Source: an uncultured Campylobacter sp. (GTDB taxonomy: Bacteria; Campylobacterota; Campylobacteria; Campylobacterales; Campylobacteraceae). Taken from it: a stretch of DNA of 62,270 bases. The translations under genes and the position numbers were made by a program. Where the stretch lies: assembly GCF_937996225.1 (NCBI RefSeq), contig NZ_CALKTC010000031.1:1-62270 (forward strand). Reading direction: 5' to 3'. This document shows positions 46,040-54,689 of the stretch, piece by piece (position 1 is the first letter of the stretch; every line of letters starts with the position of its first letter). Below the pieces are notes generated by a model. That model was not told the DNA's origin and searched no databases. It saw nothing but the letters and a program-made list of their open reading frames with translations.

Positions 46040-46465
46040 CTAGTCAGTGACCGTAATACCCATAGAACGAGCCGAACCCGCTATAATCCTAGCAGCCTGC
46101 TCTCTATCTTTGGTATTCAGATCGGCGATCTTTTTCTCGACGATCTCTAAAACTTGAGCCTTAGTTAAGGATGCTACCTTCTTTTTAAGAGGGTTGTCCG
46201 AACCTTTATCTATCTTCGCCGCCTTTTTGATCAAATCTGTCGCAGGCGGTTGCTTAGTGATAAAAGTAAAGCTTTTATCGGCATAAACCGTGATGATGAC
46301 CGGGATATTAAAGCCCGCCATATCTTTGGTTCGCTCGTTAAACGCTTTGCAAAATTCCATAATATTAACGCCCTTTTGACCTAGTGCAGGACCTACCGGC
46401 GGGCTTGGATTTGCTTTTGCGGCCGCTATTTGCAGCTTGATTTCGCCAACAACTTTCTTAGCCAT
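46040..46465 (-). CDS. rplK: 50S ribosomal protein L11
   Basis: GTPase-centre protein of 141 residues. It begins AKKVVGEIKLQIAAAKANPS, with PPVGPALGQKGVNIMEFCKAFN, and the C-terminal rRNA-binding domain ends in ARSMGITVTD. It follows nusG after 20 bases. Confidence 0.98.
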   Translation of the reverse strand: MAKKVVGEIKLQIAAAKANPSPPVGPALGQKGVNIMEFCKAFNERTKDMAGFNIPVIITVYADKSFTFITKQPPATDLIKKAAKIDKGSDNPLKKKVASLTKAQVLEIVEKKIADLNTKDREQAARIIAGSARSMGITVTD

Positions 46466-46485
46466 AAATTTACTCCTTATAAAAT

Positions 46486-47016
46486 TTAAATAATCTTTTC
46501 AACTTGCGAGTATGAAATTTCAATCGGCGTGCTTCGTCCGAAGATCGAAACATTGAGGCGAAGCTTGCCGTGGATCATATCATACTCTTCTACGATGCCG
46601 TTGAAATTAGCAAAAGGCCCATCGACGATCCTAACCGTCTCGCCCTCATCGAAATTAATCTTGGGCTTAGGAGCCTCGCGATTATTGATCTTTTCTAGAA
46701 TTATTTCGATATCTTTTTCCGGTAGCGGAGAGGGTTTTTTCGCCTCGCCGATAAAGCGACTGACCTTAGGCAGCATCTGAATTCTATGCCATAAAGTGGT
46801 ATCCAAATCTAAATTTGCAAAACAATACCCTGGATATAAGCTACGCTCTTTAATGGTTTGCTTTGTATTTTTGACCTCTATAACATCTTCGGTAGGCACT
46901 AGCACTTCGCCGATCTTAGTCTCAAGCGCTTCGTCTTGCTTTAGCGCTTCTATTGCGCGCTTTACCGCCATCTCGCTGCCGGCGTAAGTTTGTATCGCAT
47001 ACCATTTATTTGCCAT
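46486..47016 (-). CDS. nusG: Transcription antitermination factor NusG
   Basis: Binds RNA polymerase and couples it to Rho or the ribosome. The 176 residues have the NGN domain (KWYAIQTYAGSEMAVKRAIE, YPGYCFANLDL) and a C-terminal KOW domain (GETVRIVDGPFANFNGIVEE). RBS AAGGAT. It lies 14 bases after secE. Confidence 0.98.
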   Translation of the reverse strand: MANKWYAIQTYAGSEMAVKRAIEALKQDEALETKIGEVLVPTEDVIEVKNTKQTIKERSLYPGYCFANLDLDTTLWHRIQMLPKVSRFIGEAKKPSPLPEKDIEIILEKINNREAPKPKINFDEGETVRIVDGPFANFNGIVEEYDMIHGKLRLNVSIFGRSTPIEISYSQVEKII

Positions 47017-47030
47017 ATTGCGATCCTTAC

Positions 47031-47204
47031 TTAAGCAGTTATCAAAGCGGACATAATAAGATCCACTAGCGCTAAGAACAGTGCGATAACTACGACTACG
47101 ACTACTACAGAGATATATGCTGTTTTAGTCTGATCTTTAGTCGGGAAAATTACCTTATCTAACTCTATCTTTGCTTGTTTATAATACTCTTTTACTTTTT
47201 CCAT
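47031..47204 (-). CDS. secE: Preprotein translocase subunit SecE
   Basis: A 57-residue single-helix subunit that clamps SecY. EYYKQAKIELDKVIFPTK is the amphipathic cytoplasmic helix, followed by one membrane helix rich in Val. The ATG at 47204 matches the family length. The open frame upstream runs into tRNA-Trp and is not part of it. GAGG lies a few bases before the start. Confidence 0.95.
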   Translation of the reverse strand: MEKVKEYYKQAKIELDKVIFPTKDQTKTAYISVVVVVVVIALFLALVDLIMSALITA

Positions 47205-47216
47205 ACCCAATCCTCG

Positions 47217-47292
47217 TGGCAGGGCAAGAGGGATTCGAACCCCCAACCATCGGATTTGGAATCCGGCGCTCTACCGTTGGAGCTATTGCCCT
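47217..47292 (-). tRNA. trnW: tRNA-Trp (CCA)
   Basis: A 76-base cloverleaf on the minus strand. The acceptor is AGGGCAA/TTGCCCT, the anticodon CCA lies in GATTCCAAATC, and the T-arm contains GGTTCGAATCC. The CCA end is encoded. It sits between rpmG and secE, and its 3' end is only 12 bases before the secE ATG, so secE mRNA must be processed from a common transcript. Confidence 0.97.
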
Positions 47293-47299
47293 ATAACAA

Positions 47300-47473
47300 T
47301 TAGCCTTTTAACTTGACTTCTTTATGAAGCGTGTGCTTTTTTAATCTGGGGCAATATTTTTTAAGTTCTAGTTTTTCGGTCGTAGTTTTGCTATTTTTAT
47401 AAGTAGTATAGTTAATATCGCCACTTTCGGAGCATTTTAATCCGACCTTTACTCTACTTGAATTCTTTGCCAT
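47300..47473 (-). CDS. rpmG: 50S ribosomal protein L33
   Basis: A 57-residue ribosomal protein. It reads MAKNSSRVKVGLKC, then NYTTYKNSKTTTEKLELKKY and CPRLKKHTLHKEVKL. It has two separated Cys, not the CxxC pairs of the zinc form. The ATG has AAGGAAA upstream. It lies between the tuf terminator and tRNA-Trp, the common tuf-rpmG-trnW-secE-nusG order. Confidence 0.95.
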   Translation of the reverse strand: MAKNSSRVKVGLKCSESGDINYTTYKNSKTTTEKLELKKYCPRLKKHTLHKEVKLKG

Positions 47474-47488
47474 TTGGTTTCCTTGAAT

Positions 47489-47522
47489 AAAAAAGCAAGC
47501 GGAATTTTAAAATTCCGCTTGC
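47489..47522 (-). terminator. Rho-independent terminator of tuf
   Basis: A perfect 28-base palindrome (47495-47522, core CGGAATTTTAAAATTCCG) starts seven bases after the tuf stop and is followed on the minus strand by six T and ATT. Its symmetric stem could also work in reverse. Confidence 0.85.
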
Positions 47523-47528
47523 AAAAAA

Positions 47529-48728
47529 TTAAGCGATAATTTTCGAAACGACGCCTGAGCCTACAGTATGACCGCCTTCGCGAATCGCGAAGCGCGTACC
47601 TTGCTCAAGAGCGATCGGAGCGATTAGCTCAACGGTGATTTTAACGTTATCGCCAGGCATTACCATCTCGGTCCCCTCAGGAAGAGTAATCGAACCGGTA
47701 ACATCTGTCGTACGAACGTAAAACTGCGGTCTATAATTATTAAAGAATGGAGTATGGCGTCCGCCCTCTTCTTTAGTTAGGATATAAACCTCGCCCTCAA
47801 ATTTAGTATGAGGAGTGATCGATTTTGGTTTGCATAGAACCATACCGCGCTCTACTTCTTCTTTCTTGGTACCGCGCAATAAAACACCTACATTATCGCC
47901 GGCTTCACCTTGATCCATCTCTTTTCTAAACATCTCAACGCCGGTAACGGTAGTAGTTTGAGTAGGTTTAATACCTACGATCTCGATAGTATCGCCAACT
48001 TTAACGATACCTTTTTCGATTCTACCAGTTACAACGGTACCGCGACCGGAAATCGAGAAAATATCTTCGATCGGAAGAAGGAAATCTTTATCAGTATCGC
48101 GAACAGGAGTTGGAATATAGCTATCAACTGCGTCCATAAGCTCCATAATCTTTGCAGACCATTCGCCATCTTGTCCAGCTTTTGCTTCCTCAAGAGCCTT
48201 AAGAGCAGAGCCCTTAATGATCGGAGTCTCGTCGCCAGGGAATTTATACTCTTTTAAAAGATCTCTAACTTCCTCTTCGACTAGCTCTAAAAGATCCGGA
48301 TCATCAACCATGTCGGTTTTATTTAAGAAAACTACGATATATGGAACGCCTACCTGGCGAGAAAGTAAGATGTGCTCGCGAGTTTGAGGCATAGGACCAT
48401 CTGCAGCGGAAACAACTAAAATAGCTCCGTCCATCTGAGCCGCGCCGGTAATCATATTTTTTACGTAGTCGGCGTGACCTGGGCAGTCAACGTGAGCATA
48501 GTGACGTTTCTCGGTCTCATATTCGATGTGAGACGTAGCGATAGTAATACCGCGCTCTTTTTCCTCTGGAGCGTTATCGATATTGTCGTAGTCTTTTAGC
48601 TCGGCTAGACCCTTCCTGGAAAGAACAGCAGAAATAGCAGCTGTCAAAGTAGTCTTACCATGGTCAACGTGACCGATGGTACCAATGTTTACGTGTGGCT
48701 TGTTACGATTAAATTTTTCTTTAGCCAT
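47529..48728 (-). CDS. tuf: Elongation factor Tu
   Basis: Delivers aminoacyl-tRNA to the ribosome. The 399 residues have P-loop GHVDHGKTT, DCPGHADYVKNM and NKTDM, with the C-terminal GGHTVGSGVVSKI intact. Two ATGs are adjacent. The second (48728) gives MAKEKFNRNKPH and the better distance to GGAGG. It is preceded by four tRNA genes behind one promoter, the classical tRNA-tufB arrangement, and is followed by a terminator. Confidence 0.98.
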   Translation of the reverse strand: MAKEKFNRNKPHVNIGTIGHVDHGKTTLTAAISAVLSRKGLAELKDYDNIDNAPEEKERGITIATSHIEYETEKRHYAHVDCPGHADYVKNMITGAAQMDGAILVVSAADGPMPQTREHILLSRQVGVPYIVVFLNKTDMVDDPDLLELVEEEVRDLLKEYKFPGDETPIIKGSALKALEEAKAGQDGEWSAKIMELMDAVDSYIPTPVRDTDKDFLLPIEDIFSISGRGTVVTGRIEKGIVKVGDTIEIVGIKPTQTTTVTGVEMFRKEMDQGEAGDNVGVLLRGTKKEEVERGMVLCKPKSITPHTKFEGEVYILTKEEGGRHTPFFNNYRPQFYVRTTDVTGSITLPEGTEMVMPGDNVKITVELIAPIALEQGTRFAIREGGHTVGSGVVSKIIA

Positions 48729-48784
48729 CATATCCTCCGTTATTGATTTGTGGATTACACAACAAACTAAGCGACTCTATTTTA

Positions 48785-48859
<75 letters not shown>

Positions 48860-48972
48860 CTAAACTCAGGCAAAGAGAAATCGCTACCAATACCCAACAA
48901 TGCGACCAAAATTTAGATTATGTAAGCATATAAAAGCAGTTAAGTTTTACAGCTCCCAGTAAACCTAAATGG

Positions 48973-49049
48973 TGGAGCGGGAAACGGGGCTCGAACCCGC
49001 GACCCTCAGCTTGGAAGGCTGATGCTCTAGCCAACTGAGCTAATCCCGC
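48973..49049 (-). tRNA. trnG: tRNA-Gly (TCC)
   Basis: A 77-base cloverleaf. Acceptor GCGGGAT with a T-T mismatch at the last pair, anticodon TCC in CCTTCCAAG, T-arm GGTTCGAGCC, encoded CCA. Third tRNA of the cluster. Confidence 0.96.
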
Positions 49050-49061
49050 ATCGAAAATTCA

Positions 49062-49146
<85 letters not shown>

Positions 49147-49182
49147 CTTTGATGAAATCTGGTCAAACACTGTTACAAAAAA

Positions 49183-49258
49183 TGGAGCTGGTGGACGGGA
49201 TCGAACCGCCGACCCACTGCTTACAAGGCAGTAGCTCTACCAGCTGAGCTACACCAGC
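49183..49258 (-). tRNA. trnT: tRNA-Thr (TGT)
   Basis: A 76-base cloverleaf. Acceptor GCTGGTG, anticodon TGT in CCTTGTAAG, T-arm GGTTCGATCCC, encoded CCA. First tRNA downstream of the consensus promoter. Confidence 0.97.
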
Positions 49259-49278
49259 ATTTTGAAATTGAAGTGGCA

Positions 49279-49307
49279 ATTATAACCGAAAAATCCCCAA
49301 TTGTCAA
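49279..49307 (-). promoter_or_regulatory. Perfect consensus sigma-70 promoter of the tRNA-tuf operon
   Basis: On the minus strand TTGACA (49302-49307), a 17-base spacer and TATAAT (49279-49284). The first tRNA begins 21 bases after the -10. A full -35/-10 consensus is rare in this window and fits very strong expression of tRNA and EF-Tu. Confidence 0.9.
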
Positions 49308-49347
49308 GGCTAAAACAGCCTATTTTAAAATTTCATAAAATTTCTGC

Positions 49348-49353
49348 TATAAT
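49348..49353 (+). promoter_or_regulatory. Extended -10 of the small membrane protein gene
   Basis: TGCTATAAT ending at 49353, 32 bases before the ATG at 49385. It shows that the longer frame starting at 49301 is not used. Confidence 0.6.
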
Positions 49354-49384
49354 GCGCGCAATTTTAAATTTTAAGGAATTTTAT

Positions 49385-49597
49385 ATGAAAATCGTACCTT
49401 GGATTATCATAGTTTTTATGATTTATTTGATTTATTATTTTATCTCCCGCTCGGAAAAGCGTCTAAATACCCTTGAAAAGCGCTTAAATAAAATAGAAGA
49501 AAACTTAAGCGAGATAAAAAAAGCTACCGAAGCCAACAGGCTTTTGATCGAAGAAGCAAAGCTGGACTCTGAAGATGACGCAAAAGAGCAAGAATAA
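49385..49597 (+). CDS. Small membrane-anchored coiled-coil protein
   Basis: A 70-residue protein with one N-terminal membrane helix (VPWIIIVFMIYLIYYFI) and a charged coiled coil with heptads (RLNTLEKRLNKIEENLSEI), ending acidic. AAGGAA precedes the ATG, and an extended -10 lies upstream. Function unknown. Divergent from the tRNA-tuf operon. Confidence 0.7.
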   Translation: MKIVPWIIIVFMIYLIYYFISRSEKRLNTLEKRLNKIEENLSEIKKATEANRLLIEEAKLDSEDDAKEQE

Positions 49598-50216
49598 AAT
49601 TAAATTTAAAGCCCCGATCTCGCTAGCTTAGCCTTTTTGCCAAATATCTCGTACTGAAAATTGTGAGTATATTTTATGCATACTTTGACATTTTTGAAAG
49701 AAATTTTGCCGCAACGTCGAAATCGCGAAGTGCAAGAAGCTCATACGTAACTAATTCTTAAATTTTACGAAATTTAAAATTCGCGCTTTAATCCTGCAAC
49801 GCTAAGCAAATCCACGCGAATTAATAAATCAAAATTCCAGCCATTAGCCGCAAATTCCATAGAATTTCAAATAATGCCACATAAAATTAAAATTCTGCCA
49901 AAATCCATCCCTCAATTCAACTTCTTAAAATTTTGCGCAAATCCCTCAGCTAAAATTATAAACTACAAAATTTTAGTATTTAAAATCATATTAATCAACC
50001 CCACCGCAGAGCAAAACCTGTGGGCTTGCCACCCCGTGCACTGCTTCAGGCTACTTTGTCCAAAAGCTCAAAGACGCAAACCGCAACCTTGACAAGCTAA
50101 CGATAAAATTTAATCATAATTTTTAAAAACCAAAATTTCAAAAGCACGGAATTTTGTCCCAGGATGTGAATTGAGTAAAAAGCTAACGAAATGCAGGAAT
50201 TCCGCAAGCGCGAAAT
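49598..50216. other. Gene-less AT-rich spacer
   Basis: No gene, RNA or clear terminator recognised. Mostly AAATTT-rich sequence, with one more GC-rich patch near 50020-50090 that does not translate into anything familiar. Confidence 0.5.
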
Positions 50217-51521
50217 TTATCCATTGGAATTTTCCTCGCCCATAAGCGCTTCAGCGATGAGCTCCAACGGATTTACGCACCTAATCTTCGAGTCACTTAA
50301 AGAAAGCGAGTTATTTAGCTGCATCCTGCATGCACTGCACTCGGCAGAAACTACGCGCACAGGCAGATCTGCCATTGCACGCGCCTTAGCTAATCCCACT
50401 GCGCGCGCGAGCTCGTAGCGCTCGGTTTGCATCGTCACGCCGCCAAATCCGCAGCATTTATTAGGCTCATTCATCTCAGTTATTTCGTAGTTTTGAGCGA
50501 GCAAGCCGCGCGGTTCTTTCCAAACACCCTGCATTTTGCGGGCATGGCACGGATCGTGATAAGTAATCGCTAAAGCCCTTTTGCCGCGGCGCATCAAAAG
50601 ATCACTTAAGTTTGTAAATTTATAAAAGTATTCGCTCGCCATAAAAATTTTACTCGCAAGCTTTTGCGCACGGGCTTTCCATTGCGGCTCATTTTCAAAA
50701 AAATGCGCGTAATCCACCCGCAGCATTGCAGAGCACGTAGCCTCGGGCACGATAATCGCATCAAGAGCAGGCATGACTCTTTCGAAATATGCTATATTAA
50801 ATTTTGCCACGCGTTCAACCGCCGCAAAATCTCCCGTAAAATACGCAGGAGCGCCGCAACAGGCTTGTTCCTTCATCAAATTTACGTTTAGCTTTAGCGC
50901 TCGCGCGATATGTAAAATCGCCTCGCCTACGCCCGTGTAAGCGTAGTTTGCCATGCAGCCGATAAAAATTCCGATAGTTTTTTCGCCGCCGTTGTCGATA
51001 AATTCTGCGTGCGAGTTCATAAAACTCTTTTTTGCAAGCGCAGGTAGCAGGCGCTCTTTTTTAAGTAGTGGCAAGTCAAATCTAGGCGACATAGAGCTTT
51101 GCGTATCTTTTCGCATCTTAAAGCCACAGCTAAGAAACACGTATCCAAGCGCTGCTGCTAGATCCAGCGCTTTGCGGTGCCCGAGCAGCCAAAACGCAGC
51201 TTTTTTGTACCACGCGATGCCAAATTTTTCCGCAATGCGCGCGCGAATATTCTCAATCGCCGTATCTATGGGCAAAGACTCGCCGCAAATATCTACGCAG
51301 TTGGTGCATAAAAAGCAGCTTTCAAAAATTTTCTTAGCGTTTTTATCAAGCTTTAGCTCATTTCTGCCGTAAGCGCCCAAAAGATCCACAAAACCGCGCG
51401 GGCTCGTTACTTCATCGCCGTTAATGCCATGAATCGTGCAGACTTGGATACATTTACCACATTTTACGCAACGCTCGCTAAGTGCTGCAAAATCGAACGC
51501 TCCAAGCTTTGCCCTACTCAT
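50217..51521 (-). CDS. Fe-S protein with two CCG domains (GlcF/HdrB-like)
   Basis: A 434-residue electron-transfer or oxidoreductase subunit. Two 4Fe-4S motifs come first: CVKCGKCIQVC (about 18-28) and CFLCTNCVDIC (about 69-79). Two cysteine-rich CCG domains follow (ACCGAP and NKCCGFGG, each with an upstream Cys). The layout is that of glycolate oxidase GlcF, LutA and heterodisulfide reductase B-like proteins. It lies 11 bases after hemN. A similar ferredoxin-type gene follows hemN in C. jejuni. The partner and substrate are unknown. Confidence 0.82.
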   Translation of the reverse strand: MSRAKLGAFDFAALSERCVKCGKCIQVCTIHGINGDEVTSPRGFVDLLGAYGRNELKLDKNAKKIFESCFLCTNCVDICGESLPIDTAIENIRARIAEKFGIAWYKKAAFWLLGHRKALDLAAALGYVFLSCGFKMRKDTQSSMSPRFDLPLLKKERLLPALAKKSFMNSHAEFIDNGGEKTIGIFIGCMANYAYTGVGEAILHIARALKLNVNLMKEQACCGAPAYFTGDFAAVERVAKFNIAYFERVMPALDAIIVPEATCSAMLRVDYAHFFENEPQWKARAQKLASKIFMASEYFYKFTNLSDLLMRRGKRALAITYHDPCHARKMQGVWKEPRGLLAQNYEITEMNEPNKCCGFGGVTMQTERYELARAVGLAKARAMADLPVRVVSAECSACRMQLNNSLSLSDSKIRCVNPLELIAEALMGEENSNG

Positions 51522-51532
51522 AGCCGCGCCGC

Positions 51533-52897
51533 TTAAACGGTTTTTGAAAAGCGCTTCTCGCCCAAATTTTTACCCATATACTCATCAAAGCACATCGCGA
51601 TATTGCGGATCAAAAGCGTGCCGGTGGGCGTTACGGAAATTCTATGCGGCGAGATTTGCACGAAATCCTTTAGCGCCTCAAGCTGCTTTAAGCTCGCATC
51701 AAAGTGCTCAAAAAATTTTATCTTAAATTTCTCCTCGATCGCCTCTATATCGACGCAAAAATTACTCATCAACCCCATAATCACCTCTTTGCGCAGCAGA
51801 TCCTCTTCATTTAGCAAAATACCCCTACAATACGGCAGCCTGCCCGCATCGATCGCGGCCTCGTAAGCGTCCATATCTTTGAAATTTTGCGCGTAGTGGC
51901 GCGCGCCCTCGCCGATGCTGGTTAGCCCGATGCCGATCAGATCGGCGCCGCCCTTGGTCGTGTAGCCCTGGAAATTACGGTGTAGCGAGCCGTTTTTAAG
52001 CGCGGCATGAAGCTCGTCCGCGGGCTTTGAGTAGTGATCCATGCCGATCATCTCGTATCCGTTCGCGCTCAAAAAATCGTGCGTAAATTTCAAAATTTCA
52101 AGCTTCACTTTGGGCTCGGGCAGTGTCGTCTCGTCAAATTTACGCATAGATTTTTTTATCCACGGTACGTGCGCGTAGTTAAAGATTGCAAAGCGGTCCG
52201 GATCAAGCGAAAGCGCAAGCTCCAGCGTGCGCTTAAAGCTAGCTAGGCTCTGATACGGAAGGCCGTAGATCAGATCCATATTTATCGATTTTATCCCTCT
52301 CTCTCGCGCCATGGCTATGACGTCCCTCGTAAGCTCGAAAGGCTGGATGCGGTGGATCTCCTTTTGCACGCGCTCGTCGAAGTCCTGCACGCCGTAGCTG
52401 ATGCGATTAAAGCCGTTTGAAATAAGCACATCTAGCTGCTCGGCGTTTAAAAACCGCGGATCGATCTCACAGCTGATCTCGGCTTCGGGGCTGAAATTTT
52501 TAAAATATTTTTTGATATTTTTTATGTGACGCGCGAGCTGTTCGGCGCTAAAATATGTAGGCGTGCCGCCGCCGAAGTGCATCTGCACGATCTGCCGCGA
52601 GCCGTCCACGACGCCGCTTAAAATTTGCATTTCGCGCTCGATATAGTCCAAATACCGATCCATCTTGTCGCGCTTACCTGTGTAGATTACGTTGCAGCCG
52701 CAAAAATAACAGGCGGAGCGACAAAACGGCATATGGAAGTAAAGCGACAGCGGCGTGGAACTTTTTTGATTTTTTAGCTCATTCAGATACCCGTCGTAGC
52801 TGAAGTTTTCGCTAAATTCCAAAGCAGTCGGATAGCTCGTGTAGCGGGGCCCTGGGCGCGAAAATTTCGCGTAAGCGTCGAAGTCTATGCTATTCAC
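51533..52897 (-). CDS. hemN: Oxygen-independent coproporphyrinogen III oxidase
   Basis: Radical SAM enzyme of heme synthesis for low-oxygen growth, 454 residues. The cluster motif is CRSACYFC with the following Cys (CGC) typical of HemN. HFGGGTPTY is the SAM-binding glycine motif. The start is GTG (MNSIDFDAYAKFSRPGPRYTSYP), and the RYTSYPTA segment is diagnostic of HemN against HemW. It overlaps the DUF2603 gene by 8 bases. Confidence 0.95.
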   Translation of the reverse strand: MNSIDFDAYAKFSRPGPRYTSYPTALEFSENFSYDGYLNELKNQKSSTPLSLYFHMPFCRSACYFCGCNVIYTGKRDKMDRYLDYIEREMQILSGVVDGSRQIVQMHFGGGTPTYFSAEQLARHIKNIKKYFKNFSPEAEISCEIDPRFLNAEQLDVLISNGFNRISYGVQDFDERVQKEIHRIQPFELTRDVIAMARERGIKSINMDLIYGLPYQSLASFKRTLELALSLDPDRFAIFNYAHVPWIKKSMRKFDETTLPEPKVKLEILKFTHDFLSANGYEMIGMDHYSKPADELHAALKNGSLHRNFQGYTTKGGADLIGIGLTSIGEGARHYAQNFKDMDAYEAAIDAGRLPYCRGILLNEEDLLRKEVIMGLMSNFCVDIEAIEEKFKIKFFEHFDASLKQLEALKDFVQISPHRISVTPTGTLLIRNIAMCFDEYMGKNLGEKRFSKTV

Positions 52898-53372
52898 GGC
52901 CGCCCGCCTTGGTTTTGATAAGCTCTTCGATGTCGATGAAAAGGTTCGGATACAGGCTTTTTACGCGCGAGACGACGGCATCGACGTCTAAGCTTAATCT
53001 TTTCGCACTCGGATTTGCGCCCGTGAGCCTTCTGATCTCGTCCATACACACGATCCACGCGTCGCCGAAATCTACCGGCGTATGCTGCAAAATCGAGCGC
53101 TCAAGCTTGAGATTAAAATTTTCCTGCATCGCGTTTTTGGTCGCGGCGATGAGATTTGCAAGCGATTTTATCGAGATCATTGTGTGCACTTCGTTATTTT
53201 CGTCGATGCCGAACCACGGCTCCTCATCGCTCCACGAGCCGCTTTTTAGAGTGAGTTTTTTCTCGTTGTCCTCACCCTGCGAAATTTCAAAAACCGTCCT
53301 TTTCGAGCTATCCAGTCCGAAAAATTCGCTCGCTTTGTCGATCTTTTTTAGCGCTTTATCTTTTTCTTCCAT
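52890..53372 (-). CDS. DUF2603 (UPF0763) protein
   Basis: A 160-residue soluble protein of a family restricted to epsilonproteobacteria. GSWSDEEPWFGIDENNEVHTM and VVSRVKSLYPNLFIDIEELIK are its conserved segments. Function unknown. It lies between argF and hemN as in C. jejuni, overlapping hemN, so it is translationally coupled to heme synthesis genes. RBS AGGAGAA is strong. Confidence 0.85.
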   Translation of the reverse strand: MEEKDKALKKIDKASEFFGLDSSKRTVFEISQGEDNEKKLTLKSGSWSDEEPWFGIDENNEVHTMISIKSLANLIAATKNAMQENFNLKLERSILQHTPVDFGDAWIVCMDEIRRLTGANPSAKRLSLDVDAVVSRVKSLYPNLFIDIEELIKTKAGGRE

Positions 53373-53386
53373 GCGTTCTCCTAAAT

Positions 53387-54310
53387 TTATCTTTTTTGAT
53401 CCAGCCAGACCATGACGCCTTTTTGCGCGTGCAGGCGATTTTCCGCCTCTGCAAAAATTTCATCCGCGTGCGCTTCAAACACGGCCTCGCTTACCTCATA
53501 TCCGCGGTACGCCGGCAGGCAGTGCAAAAAGATCGCGCCGCTACCTGCTAGAGCCATTAAGCTTTCATCCACGCAAAAACCCGCGAAATCGCGAATTCTT
53601 CGCTCTTTTTCGGCTTCTTGCCCCATCGAAACCCAAGTATCGGTCGTCACGACGTTTGCGCCCGCTACGGCTTCCTTTATATCGTTCGTTATTAAAATTT
53701 TAGCGCCTGAAATTTTAGCATTTTCTTGCGCCTGCGCCAGTATCTGCGGATCAGCCTCATAGCCCACGGGCGTCGCCACTCGCAGCTCAAAGCCAAGCTT
53801 GCTGGCAAGCATCAGCCACGAGTGCGTCATATTGTTGCCGTCGCCCACGTACGCGGCTTTTATCTTTGGAGTTTCAATACCGCACTCCACGATCGTCATT
53901 AGATCAGCCATCAACTGCACGGGATGAAATTTATCGCTTAGCCCGTTTATCACCGGCACGCGGCTAAAATCCGCAAGCTCTATGAGCGTCTCGTGGCGAT
54001 TTACGCGCGCCATGATTAGATCGCACATTCGCGAAATCACGCGCGCAGTGTCTTTGATCGGCTCGCCTCGCCCGAGCTGGATGTCGCGACTGCTCAAAAA
54101 CAGCGCATGCCCGCCGAGCTCGTTCATCCCTACGTCGAAGCTCACGCGCGTCCTTGTCGAGCTTTTTTCAAATATCATCGCTAATTTTTGATCTTTTAAA
54201 TATGGCTTGAAATTTCGTGCCTTAGCTTCTTTCTTTATCTCAAACGCTAAATTTAAAATTTCGATTATCTCGTCTTTGCTAAAATCGTTTAACGTAAGAA
54301 AGTGCCTCAT
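53387..54310 (-). CDS. argF: Ornithine carbamoyltransferase
   Basis: Forms citrulline from ornithine and carbamoyl phosphate in arginine synthesis. The 307 residues have the carbamoyl-phosphate site SSTRTRVSFDVG, HPVQLMADLMTI, and the ornithine site with HCLPAYRG. GAGGGGG precedes the ATG. The ATG overlaps the stop of the small broken gene upstream (ATGA). Confidence 0.97.
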   Translation of the reverse strand: MRHFLTLNDFSKDEIIEILNLAFEIKKEAKARNFKPYLKDQKLAMIFEKSSTRTRVSFDVGMNELGGHALFLSSRDIQLGRGEPIKDTARVISRMCDLIMARVNRHETLIELADFSRVPVINGLSDKFHPVQLMADLMTIVECGIETPKIKAAYVGDGNNMTHSWLMLASKLGFELRVATPVGYEADPQILAQAQENAKISGAKILITNDIKEAVAGANVVTTDTWVSMGQEAEKERRIRDFAGFCVDESLMALAGSGAIFLHCLPAYRGYEVSEAVFEAHADEIFAEAENRLHAQKGVMVWLDQKR

Positions 54311-54475
54311 CTATCCCCCTCTTCTTTTATAAATTTACTAAAAAATTCTTTTAAATCACCTTTCGTCATATCGCCCATAGCCACCTTTACGACTACGTCT
54401 TCCATCGCCGCATAAAATTCCTCGTCGTCCAAAACTATAGAATTCGCCGATAAAAACTAGCGTCAAATATTTCAT
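54307..54475 (-). pseudogene. Small frameshifted gene between hemB and argF
   Basis: An ATG at 54475 overlaps the stop of the 71-residue gene (ATGA) and gives MKYLTLVFIGEFY before leaving sense. A second frame then reads SIVLDDEEFYAAMEDVVV, GDMTKGDLKEFFSKF and ends in a TGA at 54307 that overlaps the argF ATG (again ATGA). The interval is 169 bases, one over 56 codons. The couplings on both sides suggest one former gene of about 56 codons with a frame change near 54440-54455. Family not recognised. Confidence 0.55.
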
Positions 54476-54687
54476 TTATCCTTTAATCGCTCAAAAACAG
54501 CCCTATTGCTAGGTTTATCCAGTTTCGCAATAACGGCGCTCGAAAGCTCGTCGAAATTCTCTATGCACTCATCCCCGTTTACGGGTAAAATTTTAGCTTC
54601 AAATTTCATCTTTTTTGCCAGCTTCATCACGGCATCCAAGACGGCTTGCATTTCATTACTTTTAATTTCGAGTCCTATCTTATTCAT
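54472..54687 (-). CDS. Small acidic protein, unknown function
   Basis: A 71-residue protein (MNKIGLEIKSNEMQAVLDAVM at the start, FERLKDK at the end). It is compact, alpha/beta-like, without membrane segments. It starts two bases after the hemB stop and overlaps the broken small gene by four bases. The size and coupled pair recall toxin-antitoxin modules, but no toxin family is recognised, and operon-linked accessory proteins are as likely. Confidence 0.65.
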   Translation of the reverse strand: MNKIGLEIKSNEMQAVLDAVMKLAKKMKFEAKILPVNGDECIENFDELSSAVIAKLDKPSNRAVFERLKDK

Positions 54688-54689
54688 CG

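Noticed and set aside
49874..50092. 72-codon frame in the 49.6-50.2 kb spacer
   Set aside because: No RBS, no homology-like pattern, and AT-rich codon noise followed by a short GC-rich patch.
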